Positions 47,620 to 57,964 of a stretch of 64,000 nucleotides of DNA are shown here, in pieces. The DNA comes from Enterobacteriaceae endosymbiont of Donacia dentata (GTDB taxonomy: Bacteria > Pseudomonadota > Gammaproteobacteria > Enterobacterales > Enterobacteriaceae): contig NZ_CP046212.1 of the NCBI RefSeq assembly GCF_012570745.1, positions 351,644-415,643 of the forward strand, written 5' to 3'. Position 1 is the stretch's first letter, and the number at the start of each line of letters is the position of its first letter. The notes below the pieces were generated by a model. That model was not told the DNA's origin and made no database searches. It was given only the letters and a program-made list of their open reading frames with translations. A program made the translations under genes and the position numbers.

Positions 47620-49701
47620 ATGAAAATAATTAAGGTAGTTTTTAATAATTATATTATATATCAAAAATATGATTATTTGTTACCTACTAATATAATAGTA
47701 GATATTGGTTATAGAGTTTTAGTACCAATAAGAAATAAAAAACATGTAGGTATAGTAATAGAAATAAAAAATTTTTCTAAAATTTTACCAAATAAATTAA
47801 AATATTTATATAAAGTTTTGGATAAAAAATCACTTTTTAATTCTTTTATTTGGAATTTTGCAAAAAAAATTGCTGAATATTATCAATATCCTGTTGGAGT
47901 TATTTTATTTAAAATACTACCTATGTTTTATAGAAAAAATAATAAATCTTCTATAAATTGGGAAAATTTTTATTTAAAAAATATTAAAAATTTATATAAA
48001 ATTAAATTGAAAAAAGTTTATAAATTTAAAATTAAATCTAATTTTTTTAAAAAAAATAAAATATTTTTTAATAATAAAAACAATAAATTTAAAATTTATT
48101 TATTATTTATAAAAAATATGTATAAAATTGTATTTCTTAAAGTAAATTTTTTTAAAACTTGGGTTTTACAGGATAATGCTATTTTATTTAAAAAAATTAA
48201 TATTTATGTTAATTTAATTAAAGTTATGTTAATTAACAAAAAACAAATATTAATTTTAGTTCCACAAAAATATAATATTTTTTATTTATACCAATTTTTT
48301 ATTAAATTAAATGTTTCTATTTGTTTATTATATTCTAATATTTCTGAAAAAAAACAATTAGTAATGTTAAAAGATATAAAAGAAGGTAAAATATCAATAG
48401 TAATTGGTACAAAATCTTCTATTTTTACACAATTTTTAAAATTGGGATTAATTATTGTAGACAAAGAAAATGATTTTATATATAAACAAAATAATAAATA
48501 TAAGTATAATACAAGAGATATTGCTATTTTACGAGCAAAAATAGAAAATATTCCTATAATATTAAGCTCTAAAATTTTAAGTTTAGAAACTATAAATAAT
48601 ATTAATCTCGGTAAATATAAATTTTTATTTCATAAAAATAAAGAAATATCATATAAAAAATATTTTGATTATATAATTATAGATATTAATAAACAAGTAC
48701 TAAAATATAAATTATTTTCTCATATTTTAATTAAAATGATGAAAATATATCTTCAAAATAAGAAACAAATAATTATATATTATAAATATATAGGGTATTC
48801 AAATCTTATATTATGTAATTTTTGTAGAAAAATATTAAAATGTATAGATTGTAATAAAAATTATATTTTTTATAAAAAATCATGGAAATTATATTGTAAA
48901 TTTTGTAAAAAAATTATTAATATGATTACATATTGTCCTTTTTGTAAAAAAAATTTCTTTATACCAATAGGTATTGGTATAGAACAATTAAAAGAATTAT
49001 TAAAGATAATATTTCCAAATATATTAATTTTTTTTATAAATAATAAAAATTTTTTAAAAAAAGTTTCTTTAATATATGATAATAAAATTAAACCTTTAAT
49101 AATAATTTCTTCGCAAATTTTATATAAAGAGTACTATTTTTTTTTAAAAAATGCTTTAATAATTTTTTTAAATATAGATAATATTTTTTTTTCAAGAAAT
49201 TTTCGTACAATAGAATATTTTTCTCAATATATTTTTAGTATATTAAATAATCATTTAAATAAAAAAAAAAAAAAAATAATTATACAAACAAATTATCCAC
49301 AAAATAATTTTTTAAAAAAAATTTTTAAAACTAATTACACATACAATAATATTGCTAATTATATATTACAAGAAAGAAAAATGATGTTATTACCTCCTTT
49401 TACTAATCATGTTATTTTAATAATTGAATCTTATAATAAAAAAATTTTAATTAATTTTTTAATTAAATTAAAAAAAATATTAAAATTAAAATATATGAAT
49501 GAAAAAAATTTTCTTATTATAGGTCCTACATCATTAATACAAAATCAACGAAAAGGATTATTTAGAAAAAAAATTATCTTACAACATCTATTGAAAATTA
49601 GATTACAGTTTATTACAATCAATATTCATTCTATAGCAAAAAAAATTATAAATTTTAATAAGATTAAATTATTAATAAATGTTGATCCCATAGAATGGTA
49701 A
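47620..49701 (+). CDS. priA: PriA homolog without helicase motifs
   Basis: PriA is the 3'-5' helicase that loads the primosome at stalled forks. The 693-residue product (E. coli 732) is PriA by order and context (next to rpmE). It keeps the N-terminal DNA-binding domain (YDYLLPTNIIVDIGYRVLVPI), all eight zinc cysteines (399, 402, 408, 411, 426, 429, 439, 442) and the C-terminal domain (LQERKMMLLPPFTNHVIL, ending NVDPIEW). The ATPase motifs are gone: Walker A GVTGSGKT aligns with DNAILFKK (185-192), DEEH with DKEN (281-284), GSATP with SSKIL, and QVAGRAGR with a Lys/Asn stretch (about 538-550). The frame is uninterrupted over 2 kb. I infer a structural restart protein without helicase activity. 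Confidence 0.85.
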   Translation: MKIIKVVFNNYIIYQKYDYLLPTNIIVDIGYRVLVPIRNKKHVGIVIEIKNFSKILPNKLKYLYKVLDKKSLFNSFIWNFAKKIAEYYQYPVGVILFKILPMFYRKNNKSSINWENFYLKNIKNLYKIKLKKVYKFKIKSNFFKKNKIFFNNKNNKFKIYLLFIKNMYKIVFLKVNFFKTWVLQDNAILFKKINIYVNLIKVMLINKKQILILVPQKYNIFYLYQFFIKLNVSICLLYSNISEKKQLVMLKDIKEGKISIVIGTKSSIFTQFLKLGLIIVDKENDFIYKQNNKYKYNTRDIAILRAKIENIPIILSSKILSLETINNINLGKYKFLFHKNKEISYKKYFDYIIIDINKQVLKYKLFSHILIKMMKIYLQNKKQIIIYYKYIGYSNLILCNFCRKILKCIDCNKNYIFYKKSWKLYCKFCKKIINMITYCPFCKKNFFIPIGIGIEQLKELLKIIFPNILIFFINNKNFLKKVSLIYDNKIKPLIIISSQILYKEYYFFLKNALIIFLNIDNIFFSRNFRTIEYFSQYIFSILNNHLNKKKKKIIIQTNYPQNNFLKKIFKTNYTYNNIANYILQERKMMLLPPFTNHVILIIESYNKKILINFLIKLKKILKLKYMNEKNFLIIGPTSLIQNQRKGLFRKKIILQHLLKIRLQFITINIHSIAKKIINFNKIKLLINVDPIEW

Positions 49702-49750
49702 ATTATTAAAATAAAAAATTAAACATTATTTATTAAAATTTGGTATATAT

Positions 49751-51646
49751 ATGTATAATTCTAATAATAAATTTGATGTTATTATTGTAGGTGGTGGACA
49801 TGCTGGAATAGAAGCTGCTGTAGCTAGTGCAAAAATGAAAAAAAAAACTCTTTTAATTACAAGTAATATTGATACAATAGGACAAATGTCTTGTAATCCA
49901 GCAATAGGAGGTATTGGTAAAAGTCATTTAGTTAAAGAAATAGATGCTTTAAATGGTATTATGGCAATTGCAACTGATTATTCTGGTATTAATTTTAAAA
50001 TACTTAATAAAAGTAAAGGACCAGCAGTAAGATCTACAAGAGCACAAACAGACAGAGAATTATATAAAAAAACAATAAAATATATTTTAAGTAAACAAAA
50101 AAATTTATTATTTTTTCAACAAGAAGTAAAGAAAATTATAATTAAAAATTATCAAGTAACAGGTATAATTACTAAAAATAATGATATTATAAATGCAAAA
50201 GTTATAATTTTAACTACTGGAACGTTTTTAAATGGAAAAATTTATATTGGTTTAAATAATCAATATCATGGTGGTAGAATTAATGATTCTTCTTCAAAAG
50301 AACTAGCTAATTTTTTAAATGAAGAATTACCTTTAACAAAAGGTCGGTTAAAAACAGGTACTCCTCCTAGAATTGATAAAAGAAGTATTAATTTTTCTAA
50401 ATTAGAAGTTCAATATAGTGATATTCCTCTACCATGTTTTTCTTTTATTGGTAATAGTAAACAACATCCTAAACAATTACCTTGTTATATAACTTATACT
50501 AATAAAAATACACATCAAATAATAATAGATAATATTACTAAAAGTCCTATGTATAGTGGTTTAATTACAAGTAAAGGACCTCGATATTGTCCTTCTTTAG
50601 AAGATAAAATTATTAGATTTCCTAATAGAGAAAAACATCAAATTTTTCTAGAACCAGAAGGTATATTTAATTCAGAAATTTATCCTAATGGAATTTCAAC
50701 TAGTTTTCCTTATAATATACAACTTTCAATTATAAAATCTATTAAAGGTTTAGAAAATGCATGTATTACTAGATTAGGATATGCTGTAGAATATGATTTT
50801 TATGATCCTAGAGGATTAAAACCAACTATGGAAAGTAAATTTATAAAAAGATTATTTTTTGCAGGACAAATTAATGGAACAACTGGATATGAAGAAGCAG
50901 CAGTACAGGGATTAATTGCAGGATTAAATGCTGCTCTTTTAATTGATAATAAAAAACAGTGGTTTCCTTTAAGAAATCAAGCATACATGGGAGTTTTAAT
51001 TGATGATTTATGTACTTTAGGAACAAAAGAGCCATACCGTATGTTTACTTCACGTGCAGAACATAGGTTACTTTTAAGAGAAAATAATGCAGATATAAGA
51101 CTTACTAAAATAGGATATAAACTAGGATTAGTAAATGATATTCGTTGGCAAAAATTTAATGAAAAATTAAATAATATTGAAAAATTATATCAAAAAATAA
51201 AAAATTTTAATATTAATTATGATAATAAAATAAAAATTAAAAAATTAAATTCTTTATTAAAAAGTCCTATAAAAGAAAAATTAAATGGTATATCATTATT
51301 AAAACGTTCTGAAATAAATCATAAAAACTTAATAGAATTAAAAATATTTGATTTTAATATAAAAAATATAGAAGTTATTGAGTATATTGAGACTGAATTA
51401 AAATATAAAGGTTATATAAAAAGACAATTAGAATTAATAAAAAAACAAAAAAAAAATGAAAATATATTAATTCCAATAGATATTAAATTTAATGATATAA
51501 GAAGTTTATCTAATGAAGCAAAAGATAAATTTTATTTTTATAAACCTTATACTCTTGGACAAGCATCTAGAATACCTGGTATAACACCAGCAGATGTTTC
51601 AATACTTTTAATTTATTTATTAAAAAAAAAAAGGGAAATAGCATAA
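49751..51646 (+). CDS. mnmG: MnmG (GidA), tRNA U34 modification enzyme
   Basis: MnmG, with MnmE, adds the cmnm5 group to U34 of certain tRNAs using FAD and methylene-THF or glycine. The 631-residue protein (E. coli 629) has the FAD-binding motif VIIVGGGHAGIEAAVA at the N-terminus, MSCNPAIGGIGK, GRLKTGTPPRID, and the FAGQINGTTGYEEAAVQG segment. The C-terminal MnmE-binding part ends KPYTLGQASRIPGITPADVSILL. It follows priA by 49 nt on the same strand. In many bacteria gidA marks the replication origin, but no oriC-like sequence is seen here. Confidence 0.98.
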   Translation: MYNSNNKFDVIIVGGGHAGIEAAVASAKMKKKTLLITSNIDTIGQMSCNPAIGGIGKSHLVKEIDALNGIMAIATDYSGINFKILNKSKGPAVRSTRAQTDRELYKKTIKYILSKQKNLLFFQQEVKKIIIKNYQVTGIITKNNDIINAKVIILTTGTFLNGKIYIGLNNQYHGGRINDSSSKELANFLNEELPLTKGRLKTGTPPRIDKRSINFSKLEVQYSDIPLPCFSFIGNSKQHPKQLPCYITYTNKNTHQIIIDNITKSPMYSGLITSKGPRYCPSLEDKIIRFPNREKHQIFLEPEGIFNSEIYPNGISTSFPYNIQLSIIKSIKGLENACITRLGYAVEYDFYDPRGLKPTMESKFIKRLFFAGQINGTTGYEEAAVQGLIAGLNAALLIDNKKQWFPLRNQAYMGVLIDDLCTLGTKEPYRMFTSRAEHRLLLRENNADIRLTKIGYKLGLVNDIRWQKFNEKLNNIEKLYQKIKNFNINYDNKIKIKKLNSLLKSPIKEKLNGISLLKRSEINHKNLIELKIFDFNIKNIEVIEYIETELKYKGYIKRQLELIKKQKKNENILIPIDIKFNDIRSLSNEAKDKFYFYKPYTLGQASRIPGITPADVSILLIYLLKKKREIA

Positions 51647-51960
51647 ATAATGAATATTTACTACTAATATATTTTTTATTTTTATCTAAAATAAAATCTA
51701 ATCTATAGATTAGATATTTTATAAATAAATATTTATTTAACACTTATATTAAAATATAAATAATATTTAAAATAATTTTATAGAATTTATTTTAAAAAAA
51801 ATTTTAATATAAAAGTAACATTTTTTAATTATGAATAATTAATTTATTTGATATTTTTTTATAATAATAATTTTTTTCAACTTCTATTCTATTATATTTG
51901 ACAGTTATCATTTAATACATATTATTAAAAAACTTTATTTTAAATTAGTAGGTACTATTT
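51647..51960. other. 314-bp gap between mnmG and nrdA
   Basis: The stretch should hold the mnmG terminator and the nrdAB promoter. It contains the 20-bp palindrome listed separately. I see no pair of NrdR boxes (ACACTATATATAGTGT-like) and no DnaA boxes of the kind found upstream of E. coli nrdA. A partial AACACTTATATTAAAATAT string at about 51738 is too weak to call. No coding frame or RNA gene is visible. Confidence 0.55.
51691..51722. terminator. 20-bp perfect palindrome downstream of mnmG
   Basis: The sequence atctaatctatagattagat (51696-51715) is its own reverse complement. With a 2-nt bulge, the flanking ATAAA (51691-51695) and TTTAT (51718-51722) extend the symmetry. It lies 45 nt past the mnmG stop and about 245 nt before nrdA. 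As RNA it would make a stem with a tight TATA loop followed by U-rich sequence, so a terminator is likely. A dimeric DNA-binding site for a regulator of nrdAB is the alternative. Confidence 0.5.
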
Positions 51961-54243
51961 ATGAAACATAATTTTTTTGTCATAAAAAGAAGTGGAAATA
52001 AAGAATTAATTAATTTAGATAAAATAGATTTAATATTATTTCGTGCTGCACAAAATTTAAAAAATATCTCATTATCAAAAATAAAAAAACAATTATATAT
52101 ACAATTATATAATAAGATTAGTACAGTAAATATCCATAATATTATAATTAAAATTACAGCAGATTTTATTTCTGAAAAATATCCTGATTATCAATATATG
52201 GCAGCTAGATTAGTTATTTTTAATTTAAGAAAAAAAGCATATAAAAAATTCATACCACCTAAATTATATAATCATGTTAAAAATATGGTAAATTTACAAA
52301 AATATGATAAATTTCTTTTAGAAAAATATTCTAAAAAAGATTTTAATTTAATGGATGATTTTATTAATCATGATCGTGATATGAATTTTTCATATGCAGC
52401 TGTCAAACAATTAGAAGGTAAATATTTAGTTAAAGATAGAATAACAGGAAAAATTTATGAAAGTGCCCAATTTTTATATATTTTAATTTCAGCTTGTTTA
52501 TTTGCTAAATACCCATCTAATAAAAGAATGTATTATATAAAATCTTTTTATGATGCTATTTCTACTTTTAAAATTTCTTTACCAACACCAATTATGTCAG
52601 GAGTACGTACTACAACTAAACAATTTAGTTCATGTATTTTAATTGAATGTGGAGATAATATTAATTCAATCAATGCTACTACTAGTAGTATTATAAAATA
52701 TGTTTCTCAAAAAGCGGGTATAGGAATTAATGCAGGAAGAATTCGTGCTGTAGGTAGTCCTATTAGAAATGGAGAAGCATTTCATACCGGATGTATTCCT
52801 TTTTATAAACATTTTCAAACAGCTATTAAATCATGTTCTCAAGGAGGTGTAAGAGGTGGTGCTGGTACATTATTTTATCCTTTATGGCATTTTGAAATTA
52901 CAAATTTATTAGTTTTAAAAAATAATAGAGGAATTGAATCTAATAGAGTTAGACATATTGATTATGCTGTACAAATTAATAAATTATTATATCAACGTTT
53001 AATTAATAATAAAAAAATAACTTTATTTAGTCCATCAGATGTTCCTAATTTATATGAATATTTTTTTTCAAATCAAAAAAAATTTAAATATCTTTATGAA
53101 AAATATGAAAAAGATATTAATATTAGAAAAAAAAAAATTGATGCTGTTAATTTATTTTCATTAATGATGCAAGAACGTACTTCAACAGGAAGAATTTATA
53201 TACAAAATGTTGATCACTGTAATACTCATTCTGCATTTAATCCTAAAAAAGCACCTATAAGACAATCAAATTTGTGTTTAGAAATTACTTTACCTACTAA
53301 AACCTTAAATAAGATAGATGATCCTAATGGAGAAATTGGATTATGTACTTTAGCTGCATTTAATTTAGGTAAAATTAAAAATTTAAATGAAATAAAAAAT
53401 TTATCAGATTTAATAGTAAGAGCATTAAATTGTTTATTAGATTATCAAAAATATTTAATTCCTGCAGCTAAAAAATCAGCTTTAGAACGTAGATCTTTAG
53501 GCATTGGAGTAATTAATTTTGCTTATTATTTAGCAAAAAATAATGTTCGTTATTCTGATAATAGTGCTAATAATTTAATTCATAGAACATTTGAATTTAT
53601 ACAATATTATTTATTAAAATCATCTAATGATTTAGCTAAAGAAGAGGGATGTTGTCCCTTATTTAAGGAAACTAATTATTCAAAAGGAATATTACCTATT
53701 GATACATATAAAAAATATATTGATAATATTCATACAGAATCATTACATTGTAATTGGGATAATTTAAGAATAAAAATTAAAAAATATGGATTACGTAATT
53801 CTACTTTATCTGCATTAATGCCATCAGAAACTTCTTCTCAAATTTCTAATGCAACTAATGGAATTGAACCACCTAGAGGTTTTATTAGTATAAAATTATC
53901 TAAAAATGGTATTTTAAAACAAGTTGTACCTGAATTTTTAAAATTAAAAAAAAAATATGAATTACTATGGAATATACCTAATAATGATGGATATTTAAAA
54001 TTAATTGGTATAATGCAAAAATTTATTGATCAATCTATTTCTACAAATATTAATTATGATCCTTCTCGTTTTTATAATAATAAAATACCTATGGAACAAT
54101 TATTAAAAGATTTGTTAATAGCTTACAAATTAGGTATTAAAACATTATATTATCAAAATACAAGAGATGGAGCAAAAGATACTCAAAATGAAAATATTTT
54201 AGAAAAAAATAATATTTGTACAAATGGAGCATGTATACTTTAA
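51961..54243 (+). CDS. nrdA: Ribonucleoside-diphosphate reductase 1 alpha subunit
   Basis: NrdA is the catalytic subunit of the aerobic class Ia ribonucleotide reductase. The 760-residue protein (E. coli 761) has the N-terminal ATP cone ([13 protein letters not shown]). It has active-site cysteines in [18 protein letters not shown] and [11 protein letters not shown] (E. coli Cys225, Cys439, Cys462) with the Asn and Glu around Cys439. It keeps the radical-relay tyrosines in [11 protein letters not shown] and the C-terminal shuttle pair CTNGAC at the very end. All catalytic residues are present. nrdB follows after 34 nt. Confidence 0.98.
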   Translation: MKHNFFVIKRSGNKELINLDKIDLILFRAAQNLKNISLSKIKKQLYIQLYNKISTVNIHNIIIKITADFISEKYPDYQYMAARLVIFNLRKKAYKKFIPPKLYNHVKNMVNLQKYDKFLLEKYSKKDFNLMDDFINHDRDMNFSYAAVKQLEGKYLVKDRITGKIYESAQFLYILISACLFAKYPSNKRMYYIKSFYDAISTFKISLPTPIMSGVRTTTKQFSSCILIECGDNINSINATTSSIIKYVSQKAGIGINAGRIRAVGSPIRNGEAFHTGCIPFYKHFQTAIKSCSQGGVRGGAGTLFYPLWHFEITNLLVLKNNRGIESNRVRHIDYAVQINKLLYQRLINNKKITLFSPSDVPNLYEYFFSNQKKFKYLYEKYEKDINIRKKKIDAVNLFSLMMQERTSTGRIYIQNVDHCNTHSAFNPKKAPIRQSNLCLEITLPTKTLNKIDDPNGEIGLCTLAAFNLGKIKNLNEIKNLSDLIVRALNCLLDYQKYLIPAAKKSALERRSLGIGVINFAYYLAKNNVRYSDNSANNLIHRTFEFIQYYLLKSSNDLAKEEGCCPLFKETNYSKGILPIDTYKKYIDNIHTESLHCNWDNLRIKIKKYGLRNSTLSALMPSETSSQISNATNGIEPPRGFISIKLSKNGILKQVVPEFLKLKKKYELLWNIPNNDGYLKLIGIMQKFIDQSISTNINYDPSRFYNNKIPMEQLLKDLLIAYKLGIKTLYYQNTRDGAKDTQNENILEKNNICTNGACIL

Positions 54244-54277
54244 TTTTAAAATTTTTAATGATAATTTGGATAATACA

Positions 54278-55408
54278 ATGAGTTATACTACTTTTTCTAG
54301 TAAAAAAAATAATCAATTAAAAGAACCTATGTTTTTTGGCCAATCTGTTAATATTTCTCGTTATGATCAACAAAAATATATTTTTTTTGAAAATTTAATT
54401 GAAAAACAATTAAGTTTTTTTTGGAGACCTGAAGAAATAGATATATCATATGATCGTATTCATTATCAAAATTTACCAGAACATGAAAAACATATATTTA
54501 TTAGTAATTTAAAATATCAAACTCTATTAGATTCAATTCAAGGAAGAAGTCCTAATATAGCATTACTTCCTCTAATTTCCATACCAGAATTAGAAACCTG
54601 GGTAGAAACATGGTCATTTTTTGAAACAATACATTCTAGATCTTATACTCATATAATTAGAAATATTGTAAATGATCCATCAATAATTTTTGATGATATT
54701 GTTATAAACAATAATATTGTTCTTAGAACACAAGATATTATTAAATATTATGATGAACTTATTGAATTAACAAATTATTGGCATTTATTTGGTGAAGGAG
54801 TTTTTAAGTTTAATAAAAAAAAAATTGTAATTAATTTATATAATTTAAAAAAAAAATTATATTTATGTTTAATGAATATTAATATTTTAGAAGCAATTAG
54901 ATTTTATGTAAGTTTTGCATGTTCTTTTGCATTTGCTGAAAGAGAGTTAATGGAAGGTAATGCAAAAATTATTAGACTTATAGCTCGTGATGAATATTTA
55001 CATATGATTGGAACTCAATATATATTAAATATTATGCAAAAAGGAATAGAAGATAAAGAAATGGCAAAAATTGCTGTTGAATGTAAAAAAATATGTTATC
55101 AATTGTTTCTTGATGCTTCTATACAAGAAAAACAGTGGGCTGAATATTTATTTTCTAACGGAGTGATGATAGGATTAAATAAAAATATTTTATGTAAATA
55201 TATTGAATATATTACTAATATCAGAATGAAGAAAGTTGGATTAAAAAGTCCATTTTCAATAACTAAAAATCCTATTCCATGGATTAATTCTTGGCTAATA
55301 TCAGATAATGTTCAGATGGCTCCTCAAGAAGTAGAAGTAAGTTCTTATTTAGTAGGTCAAATTGATTCCACAGTAAATATTAAAAAATTTAAAAATTTTA
55401 AATTATAA
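54278..55408 (+). CDS. nrdB: Ribonucleoside-diphosphate reductase 1 beta subunit
   Basis: NrdB holds the di-iron tyrosyl radical that starts catalysis in NrdA. I chose the ATG at 54278 (376 residues, identical in length to E. coli NrdB), preceded by GGAT. The frame is open further upstream, but that part overlaps nrdA and lacks homology. The radical tyrosine lies in [11 protein letters not shown] with the iron-ligand region [10 protein letters not shown]. Further iron ligands are in RELMEGNAK and [12 protein letters not shown]. The C-terminal peptide that docks on NrdA is present ([10 protein letters not shown]...NFKL). Confidence 0.98.
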   Translation: MSYTTFSSKKNNQLKEPMFFGQSVNISRYDQQKYIFFENLIEKQLSFFWRPEEIDISYDRIHYQNLPEHEKHIFISNLKYQTLLDSIQGRSPNIALLPLISIPELETWVETWSFFETIHSRSYTHIIRNIVNDPSIIFDDIVINNNIVLRTQDIIKYYDELIELTNYWHLFGEGVFKFNKKKIVINLYNLKKKLYLCLMNINILEAIRFYVSFACSFAFAERELMEGNAKIIRLIARDEYLHMIGTQYILNIMQKGIEDKEMAKIAVECKKICYQLFLDASIQEKQWAEYLFSNGVMIGLNKNILCKYIEYITNIRMKKVGLKSPFSITKNPIPWINSWLISDNVQMAPQEVEVSSYLVGQIDSTVNIKKFKNFKL

Positions 55409-55426
55409 TTTTATTTATTTAAATAC

Positions 55427-55456
55427 GACTGTTATAAATTAATTTATATAACAGTC
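55427..55456. terminator. Hairpin between nrdB and the antiporter gene
   Basis: A perfect 10-bp inverted repeat (gactgttata at 55427-55436, tataacagtc at 55447-55456) has a 10-nt loop. It lies in the gap of two convergent genes, 19 nt past the nrdB stop. It is richer in G+C than its surroundings, which supports selection as a terminator serving one or both directions. Confidence 0.65.
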
Positions 55457-55490
55457 AGTTATGTAATATTTAATATTATATATTAATTAT

Positions 55491-56882
55491 CTATTTAATA
55501 AAAAAATATATAATATAAATAGATATAATTAATAAAATAAAACAAGAAAATTTTTCTTTATTATTTAATAATAAAATTTTTTTATTCGTTAATTTAGTTA
55601 ATATTAAAAATATTAAACCAAAAGTATATAAAATTAATGAAAATAATAAATTTAACCATCCTGCTGCATATAATAACCAAATAGTATAAATACAAGAACC
55701 TAAACTAATCAATAAGTTATATTTGTTAAATTTTTTAAAAGATATTTTAAATAAATATGCTCCAACTAAAAAATATGGTATTAATATCATTTCTGATGCA
55801 ATAGTTAATAAATTATTATAATTTAATTTAGTTAACCAAATTATTATTAAAAATAATTGTATACTAATATTAGTAAACCATAAAGCATATGATGGAGATC
55901 TATTTTCATTTTGTTTAGATAATATTATAGGAAATATTTTATTTTTTGCTGCTATACATGGCACTTCAGCAGCCATAATTGTCCAACTAAAATATGCTCC
56001 ACATACTGATATAATTAAGCCTAATAAAGTAAATAAATTACCCCATTTCCCAATTAATATTGTCATAATTCCAGCCATTGATGGATTTGTCATACTGGCT
56101 AGATCTAATCTATTCATAATACCAAAAGGTAATAAAGTTACTAATAAATATATAGATAATGCAATTATTATTGCTAAAAATGTTGCTTTTTCTATATCTT
56201 TCTTATTTTTAGCTTTAGAAGATAAAAGTACGGCACCTTCTACACCAATAAATACCCATAAAGTAATTAACATAGTATTTTTAATTTGTTCCCATAAAGG
56301 AACATTTAAATTAATTCCTATTAGATCTATGTTAAATTTTTTTATATTAAAAGCAATTATTGATAAAAATATAAAAATAATTAAAGGAATTAATTTACAC
56401 AATGTTGTTATTATATTAATAATTGATGCAGTTTGTGTTTCTTTTAATAATAAAAAATGAATTAACCATAATAGAATGGAAGCTCCTAATATAGATTGCC
56501 ACGTGTTACCATTTCCAAAAAAAATATAACTTGGAGTATCAATAAAAAAACTAATCGCAGAAAACATAATAACTAAATAAGTAACATTAGCAATTACGGC
56601 ACATAACCAATATCCCCATGCTGAATAAAAACCAATTAATTCTCCAAATCCATCTTTAGCATATGCGAACAAACTTCCTTCAAAATTTGGCTTTAATTGA
56701 TTTAATAATAACATAGTTTTTGCTAAAAAAATAATTCCAAGTCCAGTAATAATCCATCCTATAATTAAAGCAATAGGACTTGCAATTACTGCCATATTCT
56801 GAGGTAAGCTAAATACTCCTGCACCTAACATAGAACTAAGTACTAATGATGTAAGTGCTATAAGATTTAATTTTTTATTCAA
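55491..56882 (-). CDS. ydgI: Basic amino-acid antiporter, YdgI/ArcD family
   Basis: This is an APC-superfamily transporter with 12-13 membrane segments. The 463-residue protein aligns along its length with E. coli YdgI (about 460), a putative arginine/ornithine antiporter. Shared motifs include LSSMLGAGVFSLPQNMA, GFGELIGFYSAWGYWLCAVIANVTYL, GNTWQSILGAS, WVFIGVEGAVLLS and SVCGAYFSWTIMAAEVP. No arginine deiminase genes (arcABC) accompany it, so it stands alone. I infer a role in exchanging basic amino acids with the host cell. The actual substrate cannot be read from sequence. It converges with nrdB. Confidence 0.88.
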   Translation of the reverse strand: MNKKLNLIALTSLVLSSMLGAGVFSLPQNMAVIASPIALIIGWIITGLGIIFLAKTMLLLNQLKPNFEGSLFAYAKDGFGELIGFYSAWGYWLCAVIANVTYLVIMFSAISFFIDTPSYIFFGNGNTWQSILGASILLWLIHFLLLKETQTASIINIITTLCKLIPLIIFIFLSIIAFNIKKFNIDLIGINLNVPLWEQIKNTMLITLWVFIGVEGAVLLSSKAKNKKDIEKATFLAIIIALSIYLLVTLLPFGIMNRLDLASMTNPSMAGIMTILIGKWGNLFTLLGLIISVCGAYFSWTIMAAEVPCIAAKNKIFPIILSKQNENRSPSYALWFTNISIQLFLIIIWLTKLNYNNLLTIASEMILIPYFLVGAYLFKISFKKFNKYNLLISLGSCIYTIWLLYAAGWLNLLFSLILYTFGLIFLILTKLTNKKILLLNNKEKFSCFILLIISIYIIYFFIK

Positions 56883-57029
56883 AATAATTCCTTTAAATTA
56901 TATAAATTATAAATTTTTTAATCATTTATTTAAATATTAAATTATAAAATGAAAATTTTTTAAATTTACAAAAATATTTTTACAAAAAAATTTATAATAA
57001 ATAAAAATAATTTTATTAAAATATATTTT

Positions 57030-57779
57030 TTATACTGGATTATATATGTCAATAAAGTTAGTTTTTAAATTAAATTTATTTTTTAACCATTTACCTAACA
57101 TAATTACACCTCCTTTTTCAGTTGCATGATGTCCTGCACTAATAAAATGTATATCATATTCTCTTGCAATATGAATATTCATCTCTGATACTTCTCCTGT
57201 AATAAAAACATCTATATTAAAATCTACTACTTCTTCAAAAAATTTTTGTCCTGCTCCACTACACCAAGCTACTTTATGAATTTTTTTAAATTTATTTTTA
57301 CCAAAATATAATGGAGTACGATGTAATTTATTTGTAATTTTTATAATAAAATCTTTTATATAAATTTTTTTTTTTAAATATCCGTAAAAAATAAAATTAT
57401 TTATTTTACCATGTATATTTATATCTAATAAATTTGCTAAATAAATATTATTTCCTATTTTAGTATTTAAATCTAAAGGTAAATGCCAACTATATAAATT
57501 AATATGATTAATTAAAATTGTGTATATTCTTTTTTTTTTATGACCCCTAATAATAGGAGATTCATTTTTCCAAAAATATCCATGATGTACTATAATAGCA
57601 TCTGCTTTTAATTTAACAGCAAAATTTAATAATTTTTGACAAGCAGTTACTCCCAGTATAATATTTTTTATATATTTTTTACCTTCTATTTGTAACCCAT
57701 TAGGTATATAATCTTTTATATTTAGTTTTGTATCTAATTTATTATTAATAATAATTTCTAATTGTTTATTATTTATCAT
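57030..57779 (-). CDS. ybgI: NIF3-family metal hydrolase YbgI
   Basis: YbgI is a widely conserved NIF3/DUF34 protein with a dinuclear metal centre, a toroid hexamer in E. coli. Its physiological role is not settled. The 249-residue product (E. coli 247) matches along its length: SDY-like IKDYIPNGLQIEGKKYIKNI, DAIIVHHGYFWKNESPIIRGHKKKR (metal His pair), NLYSWHLPLDLN, DVFITGEVSEMNIHIARE and FISAGHHATEKGGV. All metal ligands that I recognise are present. It is a monocistronic gene, divergent from ffh. Confidence 0.93.
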   Translation of the reverse strand: MINNKQLEIIINNKLDTKLNIKDYIPNGLQIEGKKYIKNIILGVTACQKLLNFAVKLKADAIIVHHGYFWKNESPIIRGHKKKRIYTILINHINLYSWHLPLDLNTKIGNNIYLANLLDINIHGKINNFIFYGYLKKKIYIKDFIIKITNKLHRTPLYFGKNKFKKIHKVAWCSGAGQKFFEEVVDFNIDVFITGEVSEMNIHIAREYDIHFISAGHHATEKGGVIMLGKWLKNKFNLKTNFIDIYNPV

Positions 57780-57964
57780 ATATGTTTTTTATAATTTATA
57801 TATATTTAATTTTTATTTTAAAATTTTATATTTTTTTATTTTAAAAAAAAATATTTTTATTATAATAATTATAAATTTAAAATATTAAATTAAATCTATG
57901 TTTGTTATTAAAATTAAAATTTCTACATTTAATTTATAATTTATATTATATATGAGGAATTTAA

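Noticed and set aside
49702-49750. oriC next to mnmG (gidA)
   Set aside because: The gap upstream of mnmG is only 49 bp, without DnaA boxes, and no dnaA, mnmE-rnpA-rpmH or atp genes are near.
54224-54277. Longer NrdB starting within nrdA
   Set aside because: From the ATG at 54278 the protein has exactly the E. coli length of 376 with a GGAT site; the upstream codons overlap nrdA and lack homology.
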